Assembly: GCF_000711795.1 (NCBI RefSeq)
Contig: NZ_JONH01000001.1
Span: forward strand, 62,001-126,000
Length of the DNA: 64,000 bases
From: Vibrio pacinii DSM 19139
GTDB taxonomy: Bacteria > Pseudomonadota > Gammaproteobacteria > Enterobacterales > Vibrionaceae
Direction of reading: 5' to 3'
Shown: positions 19,401-30,491 of the stretch, in pieces
How the letters are laid out: the number at the start of each line of letters is the position of its first letter
Numbering within the stretch: position 1 is the stretch's first letter
Made by a program: the position numbers and the translations under genes
The notes under the pieces: generated by a model
What the model saw: the letters and a program-made list of their open reading frames with translations, nothing else
Database searches by the model: none
Told to the model about the DNA's origin: nothing

Positions 19401-20399
19401 ATGGAAGCGATCATTAATAAACTCTACGACCAAGTGCCACTTACTCAACAAGAGAGCCAACAGCTTTTTGACTCGATCATCCGTGGCGAACTCGATCCGA
19501 TTCTAATGGCATCGGCCCTAACCGCGCTAAAAATCAAAGGTGAAACACCGGATGAGATAGCAGGTGCGGCCAAAGCACTACTGGCAAACGCCAAACCATT
19601 CCCACGTCCCGATTATGATTTTGCCGACATTGTCGGTACTGGTGGCGATGGTCACGATACCATTAACATTTCCACTACGGCTGCGTTTGTCGCTGCCGCT
19701 TGTGGGTTAAAGGTAGCGAAACACGGCAATCGCAGCGTCTCTAGCAAATCTGGCAGCTCAGATCTGCTTGACTCATTTGGCATCAATTTAGCGATGAGCG
19801 CGGAAGATACCCGCTCGGCTGTCGACACGTTAGGGGTGGCGTTTTTATTCGCACCTCAATATCACCTTGGCGTCAAACACGCGATGCCAGTACGCCAAAC
19901 CATGAAAACACGCACCATTTTTAACATTCTTGGCCCCCTGATTAACCCGGCTCGACCAAATATCGAATTAATGGGCGTTTACAGCAAAGCACTGGTTCGC
20001 CCTATCGCTGAAACCATGTTACAGATGGGGATGAAGCGCGCGGCGGTTGTGCATGGCAGCGGTCTTGATGAAGTCGCCATTCACGGTGAGACACTCGTCG
20101 CTGAAATTAAACACGGTAACATCGTCGAATATACGTTAACGCCAGAAGATTTTGGCGTTAATCGCCACCCACTTGAGGCGATTAAAGGTGGTGATCCACA
20201 ACAGAACAAAGCGATTATCACCAATATTTTAACCGGTAAAGGAACCGAGGCGCAGCTTGGCGCGGTCGCGGTTAATGTCGCATTATTAATGCGCTTGTTT
20301 GGTCATGAAGATCTTAAGGCCAATACTCAACAAGCGATTGACGCAATGAATTCAGGCAAAGCCTACCAGCTGGTCACTCAGCTTGCGGCGCATGCTTAA
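19401..20399 (+). CDS. trpD: Anthranilate phosphoribosyltransferase
   Basis: Joins anthranilate to PRPP. GTGGDGHDTINISTT is the PRPP-binding loop, KHGNRSVSSKSGSSDLL the anthranilate/PRPP region, and FNILGPLINPA the conserved later motif. The start chosen is ATG 19401 (MEAIINKL) with AAGGA 8 bp upstream; an in-frame codon at 19362 lies inside trpG and would add 13 unrelated residues. Length 332. Confidence 0.96.
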   Translation: MEAIINKLYDQVPLTQQESQQLFDSIIRGELDPILMASALTALKIKGETPDEIAGAAKALLANAKPFPRPDYDFADIVGTGGDGHDTINISTTAAFVAAACGLKVAKHGNRSVSSKSGSSDLLDSFGINLAMSAEDTRSAVDTLGVAFLFAPQYHLGVKHAMPVRQTMKTRTIFNILGPLINPARPNIELMGVYSKALVRPIAETMLQMGMKRAAVVHGSGLDEVAIHGETLVAEIKHGNIVEYTLTPEDFGVNRHPLEAIKGGDPQQNKAIITNILTGKGTEAQLGAVAVNVALLMRLFGHEDLKANTQQAIDAMNSGKAYQLVTQLAAHA

Positions 20400-20423
20400 G
20401 CTAGTAAAGAGAAGGTAATCAAC

Positions 20424-21851
20424 ATGACTGAGGTTAAAGACAAGCTCTCTGAGCACGTTTCGCGACAAGAGGCGCAAATGGCTGAGGTACTGGCTAAGAT
20501 AGTAGCTGATAAGTATCAATGGGTTGCACAACGAAAGCAGTCACAACCCCTCGCCTCATTTAAAGACTCGCTTGAAGCGTCTGATCGCGGCTTTTATCAA
20601 GCACTGAGTCAAAGTGACACCGTGTTTATTACCGAATGCAAAAAAGCGTCTCCTTCTAAAGGATTGATTCGTGAAGATTTTGACTTGGATTACATCGCTT
20701 CCGTTTACAATCATCATGCTGACGCTATTTCGGTATTGACCGACGAAAAATACTTTCAAGGCAATTTCGACTTTCTGCCGCAGATAAAAAAACAGACCAA
20801 ACAGCCAATTTTATGTAAAGACTTTATGGTCGATAGCTACCAAGTCTACTTGGCACGCCACTACGGCGCAGATGCTATTTTATTGATGCTTTCCGTGTTA
20901 AGTGATGAAGCGTACCAACAACTGTCCGAGGTGGCGCACTCATTAAAGATGGGCGTACTGACTGAAGTCAGCAATGAAGATGAGTTGCATCGCGCTGTCA
21001 AACTAGAAGCAAAAGTCATCGGTATCAATAACCGTAACTTACGTGACTTATCCACCGATTTAGACCGAACAAAACAACTCGCGCCTCTGGTTAGACAGCT
21101 TGCCCCTGAGGCGATTGTGATTTCCGAGTCTGGTATTTATACCCACCAACAAGTTCGCGAGTTAGCCGACTTTGCTGATGGTTTTCTCATCGGCAGCTCA
21201 CTGATGGCCGAAGAGAATCTCGAGCTGGCGGTACGTAAGGTGATCTTAGGTGAAAACAAAGTCTGTGGCCTTACTCACCCTGATGACGCAGCCAAAGCCT
21301 ATCAATCGGGTGCGGTCTTCGGTGGTCTAATTTTTGTCGAGAAATCGCCACGTTTTATTGAGGTTGAAACCGCTCGCATCATAATGAGCGGCGCACCACT
21401 GAAATACGTCGGGGTTTTTCGTAACCACGCTATCGACGCGATTACCGCAGCCGCCAGTCAACTCGGTCTAGCGGCGGTTCAATTGCACGGCGATGAAGAT
21501 CAAGCCTTCATTGCGCAGCTAAGAGCTCAGCTTTCGCCAACCATTGAAATTTGGAAAGCATACGGCGTGGGTGAATCGATGCCTGCCCTGATTGCCGAAC
21601 ACATTGACCGCCATCTACTGGATACCAAAGTCGGCTCTCAGGTCGGCGGTACTGGGTTAGTCTTTGATTGGTCATTAATTGGCGATCGTTCAAAAGTCAT
21701 GCTGGCAGGAGGCATTACCCCATTCAATGCACAAAAAGCGGCTCAGCAAGGCTGTTTGGGTCTTGACTTAAATTCTGGCGTAGAGAGCTCGCCAGGTAAA
21801 AAAGATGCCGACAAACTCGCCCAAGCGTTTATGGCAATCAGAAACTATTAA
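20424..21851 (+). CDS. trpCF: Bifunctional indole-3-glycerol-phosphate synthase / phosphoribosylanthranilate isomerase
   Basis: Fused enzyme of 475 residues. The N-terminal TrpC half (about 20-275) has FITECKKASPSKG, ILCKDFMVDSYQ, GINNRNL and ISESGI. The C-terminal TrpF half (about 276-475) starts with KVCGLT, has the catalytic cysteine there, and ends with LAGGITPFN and GLDLNSGVESSPGKKD. Fusion is normal for gammaproteobacteria. The N-terminus carries about 18 extra residues; a second Met at MAEVLAKIV is possible but the first ATG has a GAAGG site. Confidence 0.95.
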   Translation: MTEVKDKLSEHVSRQEAQMAEVLAKIVADKYQWVAQRKQSQPLASFKDSLEASDRGFYQALSQSDTVFITECKKASPSKGLIREDFDLDYIASVYNHHADAISVLTDEKYFQGNFDFLPQIKKQTKQPILCKDFMVDSYQVYLARHYGADAILLMLSVLSDEAYQQLSEVAHSLKMGVLTEVSNEDELHRAVKLEAKVIGINNRNLRDLSTDLDRTKQLAPLVRQLAPEAIVISESGIYTHQQVRELADFADGFLIGSSLMAEENLELAVRKVILGENKVCGLTHPDDAAKAYQSGAVFGGLIFVEKSPRFIEVETARIIMSGAPLKYVGVFRNHAIDAITAAASQLGLAAVQLHGDEDQAFIAQLRAQLSPTIEIWKAYGVGESMPALIAEHIDRHLLDTKVGSQVGGTGLVFDWSLIGDRSKVMLAGGITPFNAQKAAQQGCLGLDLNSGVESSPGKKDADKLAQAFMAIRNY

Positions 21852-21905
21852 CCAATTTCATCGGCGTGGCATGGTTGCGCTGACTCAAATTAAAGGAACA
21901 ACATC

Positions 21906-23096
21906 ATGGCAAAACTCGACGCCTATTTCGGCGAATACGGCGGTCAATTCGTACCGCAAATTCTGGTTCCAGCGCTAGATCAACTTGAGCAAGCGTTCAT
22001 TGATGCCCAAGACGACCCTGAGTTTCGCAGTGAGTTTATGTCTCTGTTGCAAGAGTACGCCGGCCGTCCTACTGCATTGACTTTGACTCGTAACCTCACC
22101 AAGGGAACCAAAACTAAACTTTATTTAAAGCGTGAAGACTTACTGCACGGCGGGGCGCACAAAACCAACCAAGTACTCGGTCAAGCGTTGCTCGCTAAAC
22201 GTATGGGTAAGGATGAAATCATCGCTGAAACTGGCGCAGGTCAACATGGTGTTGCGACCGCTTTGGCTTGTGCTCTGCTTGGCCTCAAATGTCGCGTTTA
22301 CATGGGTGCAAAAGATGTTGAGCGTCAAAATCCTAATGTATTTCGCATGAAGCTGATGGGCGCCGAGGTTATCCCTGTTCACTCGGGCTCAGCCACATTA
22401 AAAGATGCCTGTAATGAAGCCCTGCGCGACTGGTCTGGTAGCTACGAGAAAGCGCACTATCTATTAGGCACTGCCGCCGGTCCACACCCGTTCCCAACCA
22501 TAGTGCGTGAATTCCAGCGTATTATTGGTGAAGAGACCAAAAATCAAATCCTCGCCCGCGAAGGTCGTTTACCCGATGCTGTGATTGCCTGTGTTGGCGG
22601 CGGATCAAACGCGATTGGCATCTTTGCAGACTTTATCGAAGAGCCAAACGTTCGCCTTATTGGAGTTGAGCCGGCAGGTAAAGGAATTGACACTGACCAA
22701 CACGGTGCGCCGCTTAAACACGGTAAAACAGGCATCTTCTTCGGTATGAAAGCGCCGTTAATGCAAGATGCAAATGGCCAAGTTGAAGAGTCGTATTCTG
22801 TTTCTGCAGGTCTTGACTTCCCATCGGTCGGGCCGCAACACGCTCACCTCCACGCTATCGGCCGTGCTGAGTATGACAATGTCACCGATGACGAAGCACT
22901 CGAAGCATTCCAAGAAATCGCACGTAGTGAAGGGATCATTGCTGCGCTCGAATCTTCTCATGCACTAGCACATGCACTGCGCATGGCTCGTGAGAACCCA
23001 GACAAAGAACAATTACTGGTGGTTAACCTATCTGGTCGTGGTGACAAAGACATCTTCACTGTGCATGACATTCTTGAACAAAAAGGAGCGATCTAA
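21906..23096 (+). CDS. trpB: Tryptophan synthase beta chain
   Basis: PLP enzyme that condenses indole with serine. PLP lysine is K86 in GGAHKTNQ, the phosphate-binding loop is GGGSNAIG, and AETGAGQHG is the catalytic-region motif. Length 396 is standard. The stop TAA shares its last A with the trpA start, consistent with equal synthesis of the alpha2-beta2 complex. Confidence 0.97.
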   Translation: MAKLDAYFGEYGGQFVPQILVPALDQLEQAFIDAQDDPEFRSEFMSLLQEYAGRPTALTLTRNLTKGTKTKLYLKREDLLHGGAHKTNQVLGQALLAKRMGKDEIIAETGAGQHGVATALACALLGLKCRVYMGAKDVERQNPNVFRMKLMGAEVIPVHSGSATLKDACNEALRDWSGSYEKAHYLLGTAAGPHPFPTIVREFQRIIGEETKNQILAREGRLPDAVIACVGGGSNAIGIFADFIEEPNVRLIGVEPAGKGIDTDQHGAPLKHGKTGIFFGMKAPLMQDANGQVEESYSVSAGLDFPSVGPQHAHLHAIGRAEYDNVTDDEALEAFQEIARSEGIIAALESSHALAHALRMARENPDKEQLLVVNLSGRGDKDIFTVHDILEQKGAI

Positions 23097-23902
23097 TGAA
23101 CCGCTATGAAGCTATGTTCGCCCGTCTTGGCGAAAAAAACCAAGGCGCTTTTGTCCCGTTCGTAACGGTTGGTGACCCAACGCCAGAGCACTCACTCAAC
23201 ATTATGCAAACCTTAGTAGAAGCAGGCGCTGACGCACTGGAATTAGGCATTCCTTTTTCGGATCCCTTGGCCGATGGCCCAACCATTCAAGGGGCGAATA
23301 TCCGCGCGTTAGAGTCGGCAACCACACCAGAGATATGCTTTGATGCGATCAGCAAAATCCGTCAGCAATACCCAGAGCTACCAATCGGTTTGTTGATGTA
23401 CGCTAATTTGGTCTACTCACGCGGCATCGATAATTTCTATCAGCGCTGCGCACAGGCCGGGGTTGATTCTGTTTTGATCGCAGATGTTCCAACTAATGAA
23501 AGTGAAGAGTTCGTTATTGCGGCCAAACATCATGGCATTCAACCGATCTTTATTGCGCCGCCCACTGCCTCGGATGCCACTTTGCAGTCGGTTGCCCAGC
23601 TTGGTGGAGGCTATACTTACTTACTCTCGCGTGCAGGTGTCACAGGCGCTGAAACAAAGGCGAATATGCCCGTAGCCGATATGATAGACAACCTTAATCG
23701 ATTTGATGCTCCACCAGCCCTACTAGGCTTTGGCATCTCAGAGCCAGAACAAGTGAAACAAGCGTTGCAAGCAGGCGCTGCTGGCGCGATATCAGGTTCT
23801 GCGGTGGTTAAAATCATCGAAAACAATCTCGACCAACCCCAAGAGATGTTAAATAAGCTCGCGAGCTTTGTTTCAGCAATGAAAGCTGCAACACAAAAGT
23901 AA
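23096..23902 (+). CDS. trpA: Tryptophan synthase alpha chain
   Basis: Cleaves indole-3-glycerol phosphate to indole, which is channelled to TrpB. Catalytic E49 in [16 protein letters not shown] and D60 are seen. LLSRAGVTG and GFGIS are the later phosphate-binding loops. 268 residues. Last gene of the operon, followed by a terminator. Confidence 0.97.
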   Translation: MNRYEAMFARLGEKNQGAFVPFVTVGDPTPEHSLNIMQTLVEAGADALELGIPFSDPLADGPTIQGANIRALESATTPEICFDAISKIRQQYPELPIGLLMYANLVYSRGIDNFYQRCAQAGVDSVLIADVPTNESEEFVIAAKHHGIQPIFIAPPTASDATLQSVAQLGGGYTYLLSRAGVTGAETKANMPVADMIDNLNRFDAPPALLGFGISEPEQVKQALQAGAAGAISGSAVVKIIENNLDQPQEMLNKLASFVSAMKAATQK

Positions 23903-23928
23903 CGTGTTAGCCATCTAACCACCTATGC

Positions 23929-23966
23929 GATCAGCTTCTTATCCCCTTGATGAAGCTGATCTTTTT
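23929..23966 (+). terminator. Rho-independent terminator of the trp operon
   Basis: Arms gatcagcttc (23929-23938) and gaagctgatc (23952-23961), a 13-base loop, then TTTTT. Confidence 0.85.
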
Positions 23967-24241
23967 ATTAACATTTCCCGCCCTTTCTCCCTCTTGTCGA
24001 TAACAACCGAAACGTTAATTAGATGTCGCTGAATCATTACCAAGATCAATAGCAATCGTTTGCTTTTGCGCAAAAAATTAGCACCCGTCAATAAAACAGT
24101 GATTATTTAGTCAATAACCCTGTTGCTGATATTGCCAATTGTAAAAATTAAGTGTACAAAGCGAGACAGGATTATCATCCAAATCAAATATGATTAATGG
24201 AGTGTAATTCCAGGAATTTAAATTTAATTAGCACAGAGGTT
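23967..24241. other. Intergenic region before the symporter
   Basis: About 275 bp, AT-rich in its second half. It must hold the symporter promoter, but no clear -35/-10 pair, palindromic operator or RNA element was recognised. Confidence 0.4.
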
Positions 24242-25501
24242 ATGGAAGTGTTAAAAGAAAAGAGTTTACTAAGCAACATTGGCGTGCAAGTCGTCATTGC
24301 AATGATCGTTGGTACTGCCGTGGGTGCCATGATGGGCAGCGACGCAGTCCTATTCGCTCCGTTAGGTGCAATCTTTATCAGCTTGATTAAAATGTTGGTT
24401 ATTCCTTTGGTAGCAGTCGCACTTATTTCTGGTGCTGCTGGTCTAGGAAACAGCCAATCTGCAGGTAAAGTTGGTCTAACGACCTTAGCTTATTTTGGTC
24501 TTACATCGGCACTTGCCGTTGCCCTCGCAATACTGATGGGTGAAGTATTCCAACCAGGCATGGGCATCGACGTTTCTGGCGTTGAAGGCATGTTCTCTGC
24601 AGAGTACGCTTCAAAAGGTGAACTACCTACTTTCTGGGCTACCGTCACTGGTATGATCCCAACCAACGTTTTCCAGTCACTCAATGAAGCTAACATCCTC
24701 CAGATCTTGGTATTCTGTATGTTCTTTGGTATCGCGATTTCAAAGCAGGCCAAAGAACGTCGTGAACCTATCATCAATGGCGTAAACTGTATTGTTGATG
24801 CGATGGTATGGATGATCAACAAAGTGATGGTAATTGCTCCTATCGGCGTCTTCGGTCTTATGGCAGAAGCGGTCGGCACCTTCGGTTTTGGTGCCCTGAT
24901 GGTAGTATTCAAACTGTTTGTGGTTTACGTTGCCGCTATCCTTATCTTCGGCTTTGTTGTCTACCCATTGATGGTACACATCTTCACCAAAACTTCGGCG
25001 AAGAAGTTCCTAACCGCGATGAAAAAACCACAAGCTGTGGCACTTTCAACGGCTTCATCTATGGCGACACTGCCTGTCACGATGGACACCGTTGAGCATG
25101 AGCTTGGAGTGAGAAACTCGACAGCATCGTTTGTTCTGCCACTTGGCGCGACCATCAACATGTCAGGCAACGCTATTTACTACGGTTTAGTGGCTATCTT
25201 CTTTGCTCAGCTATTTAACATTGATCTTGGTATGGGCGCCTACATCGCCATCATCATTACTTCAACTCTAGGTGCAGTTGGTCAAGCAGGCGTTCCTGGT
25301 CCATCATTCTTAGTGGTTGCCGTACTGCTTGCCGCAGGCATTCCAATTGAAGGTCTACCGCTACTGTTTGCTTTAGACCGTATCTTTGACATGATCCGTA
25401 CCGCGCTCAACATCACCGGTGACGCTGCGTGTGCAGTAATTGTTGACGCTCTGATTGAAGAAGAAGCGAAAGACGTTGAGCTGCAAAAACAGCAAGCTTA
25501 A
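24242..25501 (+). CDS. SDF-family dicarboxylate/amino acid:cation symporter
   Basis: Inner-membrane secondary transporter of the GltP/DctA/SstT superfamily, 419 residues, eight TM plus two re-entrant hairpins expected. Motifs are the serine-rich hairpin STASSMATLPVT, FVLPLGATINMSGNA and DRIFDMIRTALNITGDA. The sodium-site motif NMDGT of characterised members is NMSGN here, so cation coupling or substrate may differ. Start options are ATG 24242 and GTG 24248; the latter has the better AGAGG spacing, and the earlier ATG 24197 has no ribosome site. The substrate is not predictable. Confidence 0.87.
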   Translation: MEVLKEKSLLSNIGVQVVIAMIVGTAVGAMMGSDAVLFAPLGAIFISLIKMLVIPLVAVALISGAAGLGNSQSAGKVGLTTLAYFGLTSALAVALAILMGEVFQPGMGIDVSGVEGMFSAEYASKGELPTFWATVTGMIPTNVFQSLNEANILQILVFCMFFGIAISKQAKERREPIINGVNCIVDAMVWMINKVMVIAPIGVFGLMAEAVGTFGFGALMVVFKLFVVYVAAILIFGFVVYPLMVHIFTKTSAKKFLTAMKKPQAVALSTASSMATLPVTMDTVEHELGVRNSTASFVLPLGATINMSGNAIYYGLVAIFFAQLFNIDLGMGAYIAIIITSTLGAVGQAGVPGPSFLVVAVLLAAGIPIEGLPLLFALDRIFDMIRTALNITGDAACAVIVDALIEEEAKDVELQKQQA

Positions 25502-25539
25502 TAACGACTAGAACAAGTTTAACGACTTGAACATTTAAC

Positions 25540-25569
25540 AGAGTCACTCATCGAGTGGCTCTTTTTTGT
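25540..25569 (+). terminator. Rho-independent terminator of the symporter gene
   Basis: Arms agagtcactc (25540-25549) and gagtggctct (25553-25562) with one G-U pair and a 3-base loop, followed by six T. Confidence 0.85.
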
Positions 25570-25578
25570 TGTCTTTGT

Positions 25579-27393
25579 TTAAACGTTAGACTTGGACTTA
25601 AATTGCAGTTCAACCAAGCGCTGATAAAGTGGGCTAGTGTTGAGTAAGGTGTGATGGTTGCCAATATCGACCAATTTACCTTGTTCTAAAACCGCAATTT
25701 TGTCAGCATGCTGAATGGTTGATAACCGATGGGCAATGATAATTGTCGTTCTACCACGCATTAATTCTTCGAGTGCCTGTTGTACATGGTGTTCACTTTC
25801 ACTATCTAACGCACTGGTTGCTTCATCAAGCAACAAAATCTCGGGGTCTTTTAAGATCGCGCGCGCAATCGCGATTCGCTGTCGTTGTCCACCCGACAAA
25901 CGCACGCCCCTCTCGCCTAAAAAACTTCTGTAGCCGTTTGGTAAGTTGTCAATAAACTCATGGGCATGAGCTTTCTTCGCCGCCGCTACAACTTCTTCAT
26001 CAGTCGCTTCGGGCTTACCATAACGAATATTGTAATAGACATCATGACTAAACAGAGCTGGTTGCTGAGGAACCAATGCCATTTTGTTACGCAGTTGACT
26101 CGGCTCACACTGTTTAATATCAACGCCTCCTAAGGCGATTGAGCCTTGCTGAGGGTCATAAAAACGCTGCAATAGCTCAAAGATGGTGGTTTTACCTGCT
26201 CCTGAAGGCCCTACCAACGCCAGTACTTTGCCGGGCTCAACGAGGAGACTCAGATCAGATAACGCGGCTTGGTCAGGGCGCGATGGATAATGGAAAGTAA
26301 CCGACGCAAACTCGATCTGAGGCGTGACTTCTTCAAGCGACACACCGTTACTCGATGGGGCAACAATATCACTTTCAACCTGAAGAATTTCAATCAATCG
26401 CTCAGTTGCACCAGCGGCACGCTGCAATTCACCCATCACTTCTGAAATGGTCGCCAGCGATGAGGCGACAATAATCGCATAAAAAACAAATGCACCTAAG
26501 TCCCCTGCAGACAAGGTGCCAGCAATCACGTCACTGCCTCCGACCCATAACATCCCTGAAATAGCGCTAAAAACAATGACAATGACGCCGGAAATTAAAA
26601 TCGCTCGTTGCATCACACGCTGACGACCAATTTGATAGGCTTTTTCTACTTGAGTGGCAAAAAGGAGCTGTTCTTGGCTTTCTTGACTGTAGCTTTGCAC
26701 GGTTTTGATCTGCTCGATCGCTTCTCCTGCGTAACTACCTACCTCTGCCATTGAGTCTTGGCTTTGGCGCGACAGAGCGCGAACTTTGCGCCCATAGTAG
26801 AGGATTGGCACTAAAATAAACGGCACACTGGCCAGCACGATCAAGGTCAGTTTTACGTTGGTGGCAAACAACATGATCAGCGCCCCAACACACATCAAAG
26901 CACTGCGCATCGCCATTGAAAAAGACGAACCAATAATACTTTGCAGTAACGTGGTATCGGTGGTGATCCGCGACATAATTTCGCCGCTACCATTGGTTTC
27001 GAAATAACTTGGGTGCAGACCAATGACATGATTAAAGACCGCTAAGCGAATATCGGCACTGACTCGCTCCCCTACCGACGAAACCAAATAGAAGCGAAAA
27101 AAAGTCCCGACAGAGATGAGCAGCGTGACCGTAAGAATAAAACCAATGGCGCTACCTAGTTGCGTCAATGAACGACTGGCAAAGCCTTGATCAATCAATA
27201 ATCGTACCCCATGACCCACCGACAAGGTTAATGATGCGGTCACAACCAGCGCGGCCAGGGCGGCGATCACTTGCCAACGATAAGGGCGAACAAATCGAAT
27301 CAGTTCAGTCAAAATAGTCAAACTTCGCTTTTCGAGCTTGACGTTTTTATCAGCTATTGCCTGTTTTGAAGTCAGAGTTCGCGGTGGGTTCAT
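25579..27393 (-). CDS. MsbA-type ABC exporter, fused permease and ATPase
   Basis: Half-transporter of 604 residues that should work as a homodimer. The N-terminal six-TM domain (about 35-310) includes the coupling segment LHPSYFETNGSGEIMSRITTD. The ATPase domain (about 350-600) has Walker A GPSGAGKTTIF, signature LSGGQRQR, Walker B ILLLDEATSALD and H-loop IAHRL. The start at 27393 (MNPPRTL) has GGAA six bases upstream; the frame extends to 27432, where the extra residues look unlike the family. Multidrug or lipid export is typical; the substrate is unknown. Confidence 0.88.
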   Translation of the reverse strand: MNPPRTLTSKQAIADKNVKLEKRSLTILTELIRFVRPYRWQVIAALAALVVTASLTLSVGHGVRLLIDQGFASRSLTQLGSAIGFILTVTLLISVGTFFRFYLVSSVGERVSADIRLAVFNHVIGLHPSYFETNGSGEIMSRITTDTTLLQSIIGSSFSMAMRSALMCVGALIMLFATNVKLTLIVLASVPFILVPILYYGRKVRALSRQSQDSMAEVGSYAGEAIEQIKTVQSYSQESQEQLLFATQVEKAYQIGRQRVMQRAILISGVIVIVFSAISGMLWVGGSDVIAGTLSAGDLGAFVFYAIIVASSLATISEVMGELQRAAGATERLIEILQVESDIVAPSSNGVSLEEVTPQIEFASVTFHYPSRPDQAALSDLSLLVEPGKVLALVGPSGAGKTTIFELLQRFYDPQQGSIALGGVDIKQCEPSQLRNKMALVPQQPALFSHDVYYNIRYGKPEATDEEVVAAAKKAHAHEFIDNLPNGYRSFLGERGVRLSGGQRQRIAIARAILKDPEILLLDEATSALDSESEHHVQQALEELMRGRTTIIIAHRLSTIQHADKIAVLEQGKLVDIGNHHTLLNTSPLYQRLVELQFKSKSNV

Positions 27394-27462
27394 AACGGTT
27401 CCGATGATGAGAGTCACAGGTTTAACATACACACTGCAGCATCAATAAACAAACCGTTCCGA

Positions 27463-27491
27463 TTAAAAAAGGCCATTCATATGAACGGCCT
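27463..27491 (-). terminator. Rho-independent terminator of katG
   Basis: Arms aggccattcat / atgaacggcct at 27470-27491 (one G-U), with a run of six T on the minus strand. It separates katG from the ABC exporter gene, so they are independent units. Confidence 0.87.
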
Positions 27492-27513
27492 ATGGTTACT
27501 TACGTGTCAGGTT

Positions 27514-29718
<2,205 letters not shown>

Positions 29719-29818
29719 TTAAGCTGTTTACGATAGAAAGGATAGACAAGTATGCAAATAGGCACACTATGTTTACGTCTATTTCACTGATTGGTAAAAC
29801 CGATGAGCGATGAAATGG

Positions 29819-29851
29819 ATAAAAAAAGCCAGAGGCATATCGACTCTGGCT
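29819..29851 (-). terminator. Rho-independent terminator of the small barrel gene
   Basis: Arms agccagag (29827-29834) and ctctggct (29844-29851), followed on the minus strand by seven T. Confidence 0.85.
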
Positions 29852-29875
29852 GCGGGGTATTTTAGCGTGCGCTAA

Positions 29876-30367
29876 TTATAAGAAATGCAAAGTGGCGTTA
29901 AGCGAAAAGTTTTTCACATCTTCTTCTTTCATTGAGAACACATTGTAACTCGCACCTAAAGAGAGCGGCCCTATTACAAAGTATTCTGCGCCAACACCAT
30001 ACATGATGTCGATTTCGTCTTCTTTAAAGCTACTGCCAGTCAACTCATAAGAGTGCAAGCCTACTTTGCCGTACACATGAAGAGGGCCAAAATCGATGCT
30101 TGGTTTCGCCGCGAAATACACAGCAGAACCGGTTAGATTACCTGTGAAGTTACCGTATTTTACGTTGTCGAAATCGCCAAAGTCTTGATAACCCGCTTCA
30201 AGACCGATCAACGGAAGAATACCAGTACCAACATGAACGTTATACGAGGTTGAAGATTCGTTACCCAAATCCGCTTGACCTACACTCGCGCTGCCGTAGA
30301 TCCATGAGTCCGCTGAAGCAGTGGTGGACGCGCCAATCAGAGCTAGCGCTAGTAGTGTCTTTTTCAT
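29876..30367 (-). CDS. Small outer-membrane beta-barrel protein
   Basis: 163 residues with a clear signal peptide (cleavage near ASA-DS, residue 19). The mature part has alternating hydrophobic strands and aromatic belts (WIYGSASVGQAD, GLEAGYQDFGDF, LHVYGKVGLHSYEL, GVGAEYFVIGPLSLGASYNVF) and fits an eight-stranded OmpA/OmpX/opacity-like barrel. The chain ends HFL rather than with F. An inverted repeat (gcagagg / cctctgc, 30393-30420) lies in its 5' leader. Function is unknown. Confidence 0.78.
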   Translation of the reverse strand: MKKTLLALALIGASTTASADSWIYGSASVGQADLGNESSTSYNVHVGTGILPLIGLEAGYQDFGDFDNVKYGNFTGNLTGSAVYFAAKPSIDFGPLHVYGKVGLHSYELTGSSFKEDEIDIMYGVGAEYFVIGPLSLGASYNVFSMKEEDVKNFSLNATLHFL

Positions 30368-30491
30368 AATAAACCTTCTCTATTTATATGCTGCAGAGGC
30401 TTCAACTGGCAAACCTCTGCCGTATTAGTCAAAATTCCGAACGGTATACTTAACCTTATGCAAATTACATACCTAGACGTAAATCACATAC

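Noticed and set aside
24490..24912. 140-codon ORF on the minus strand
   Set aside because: Fully antisense to the SDF symporter, low-complexity translation and no ribosome site.
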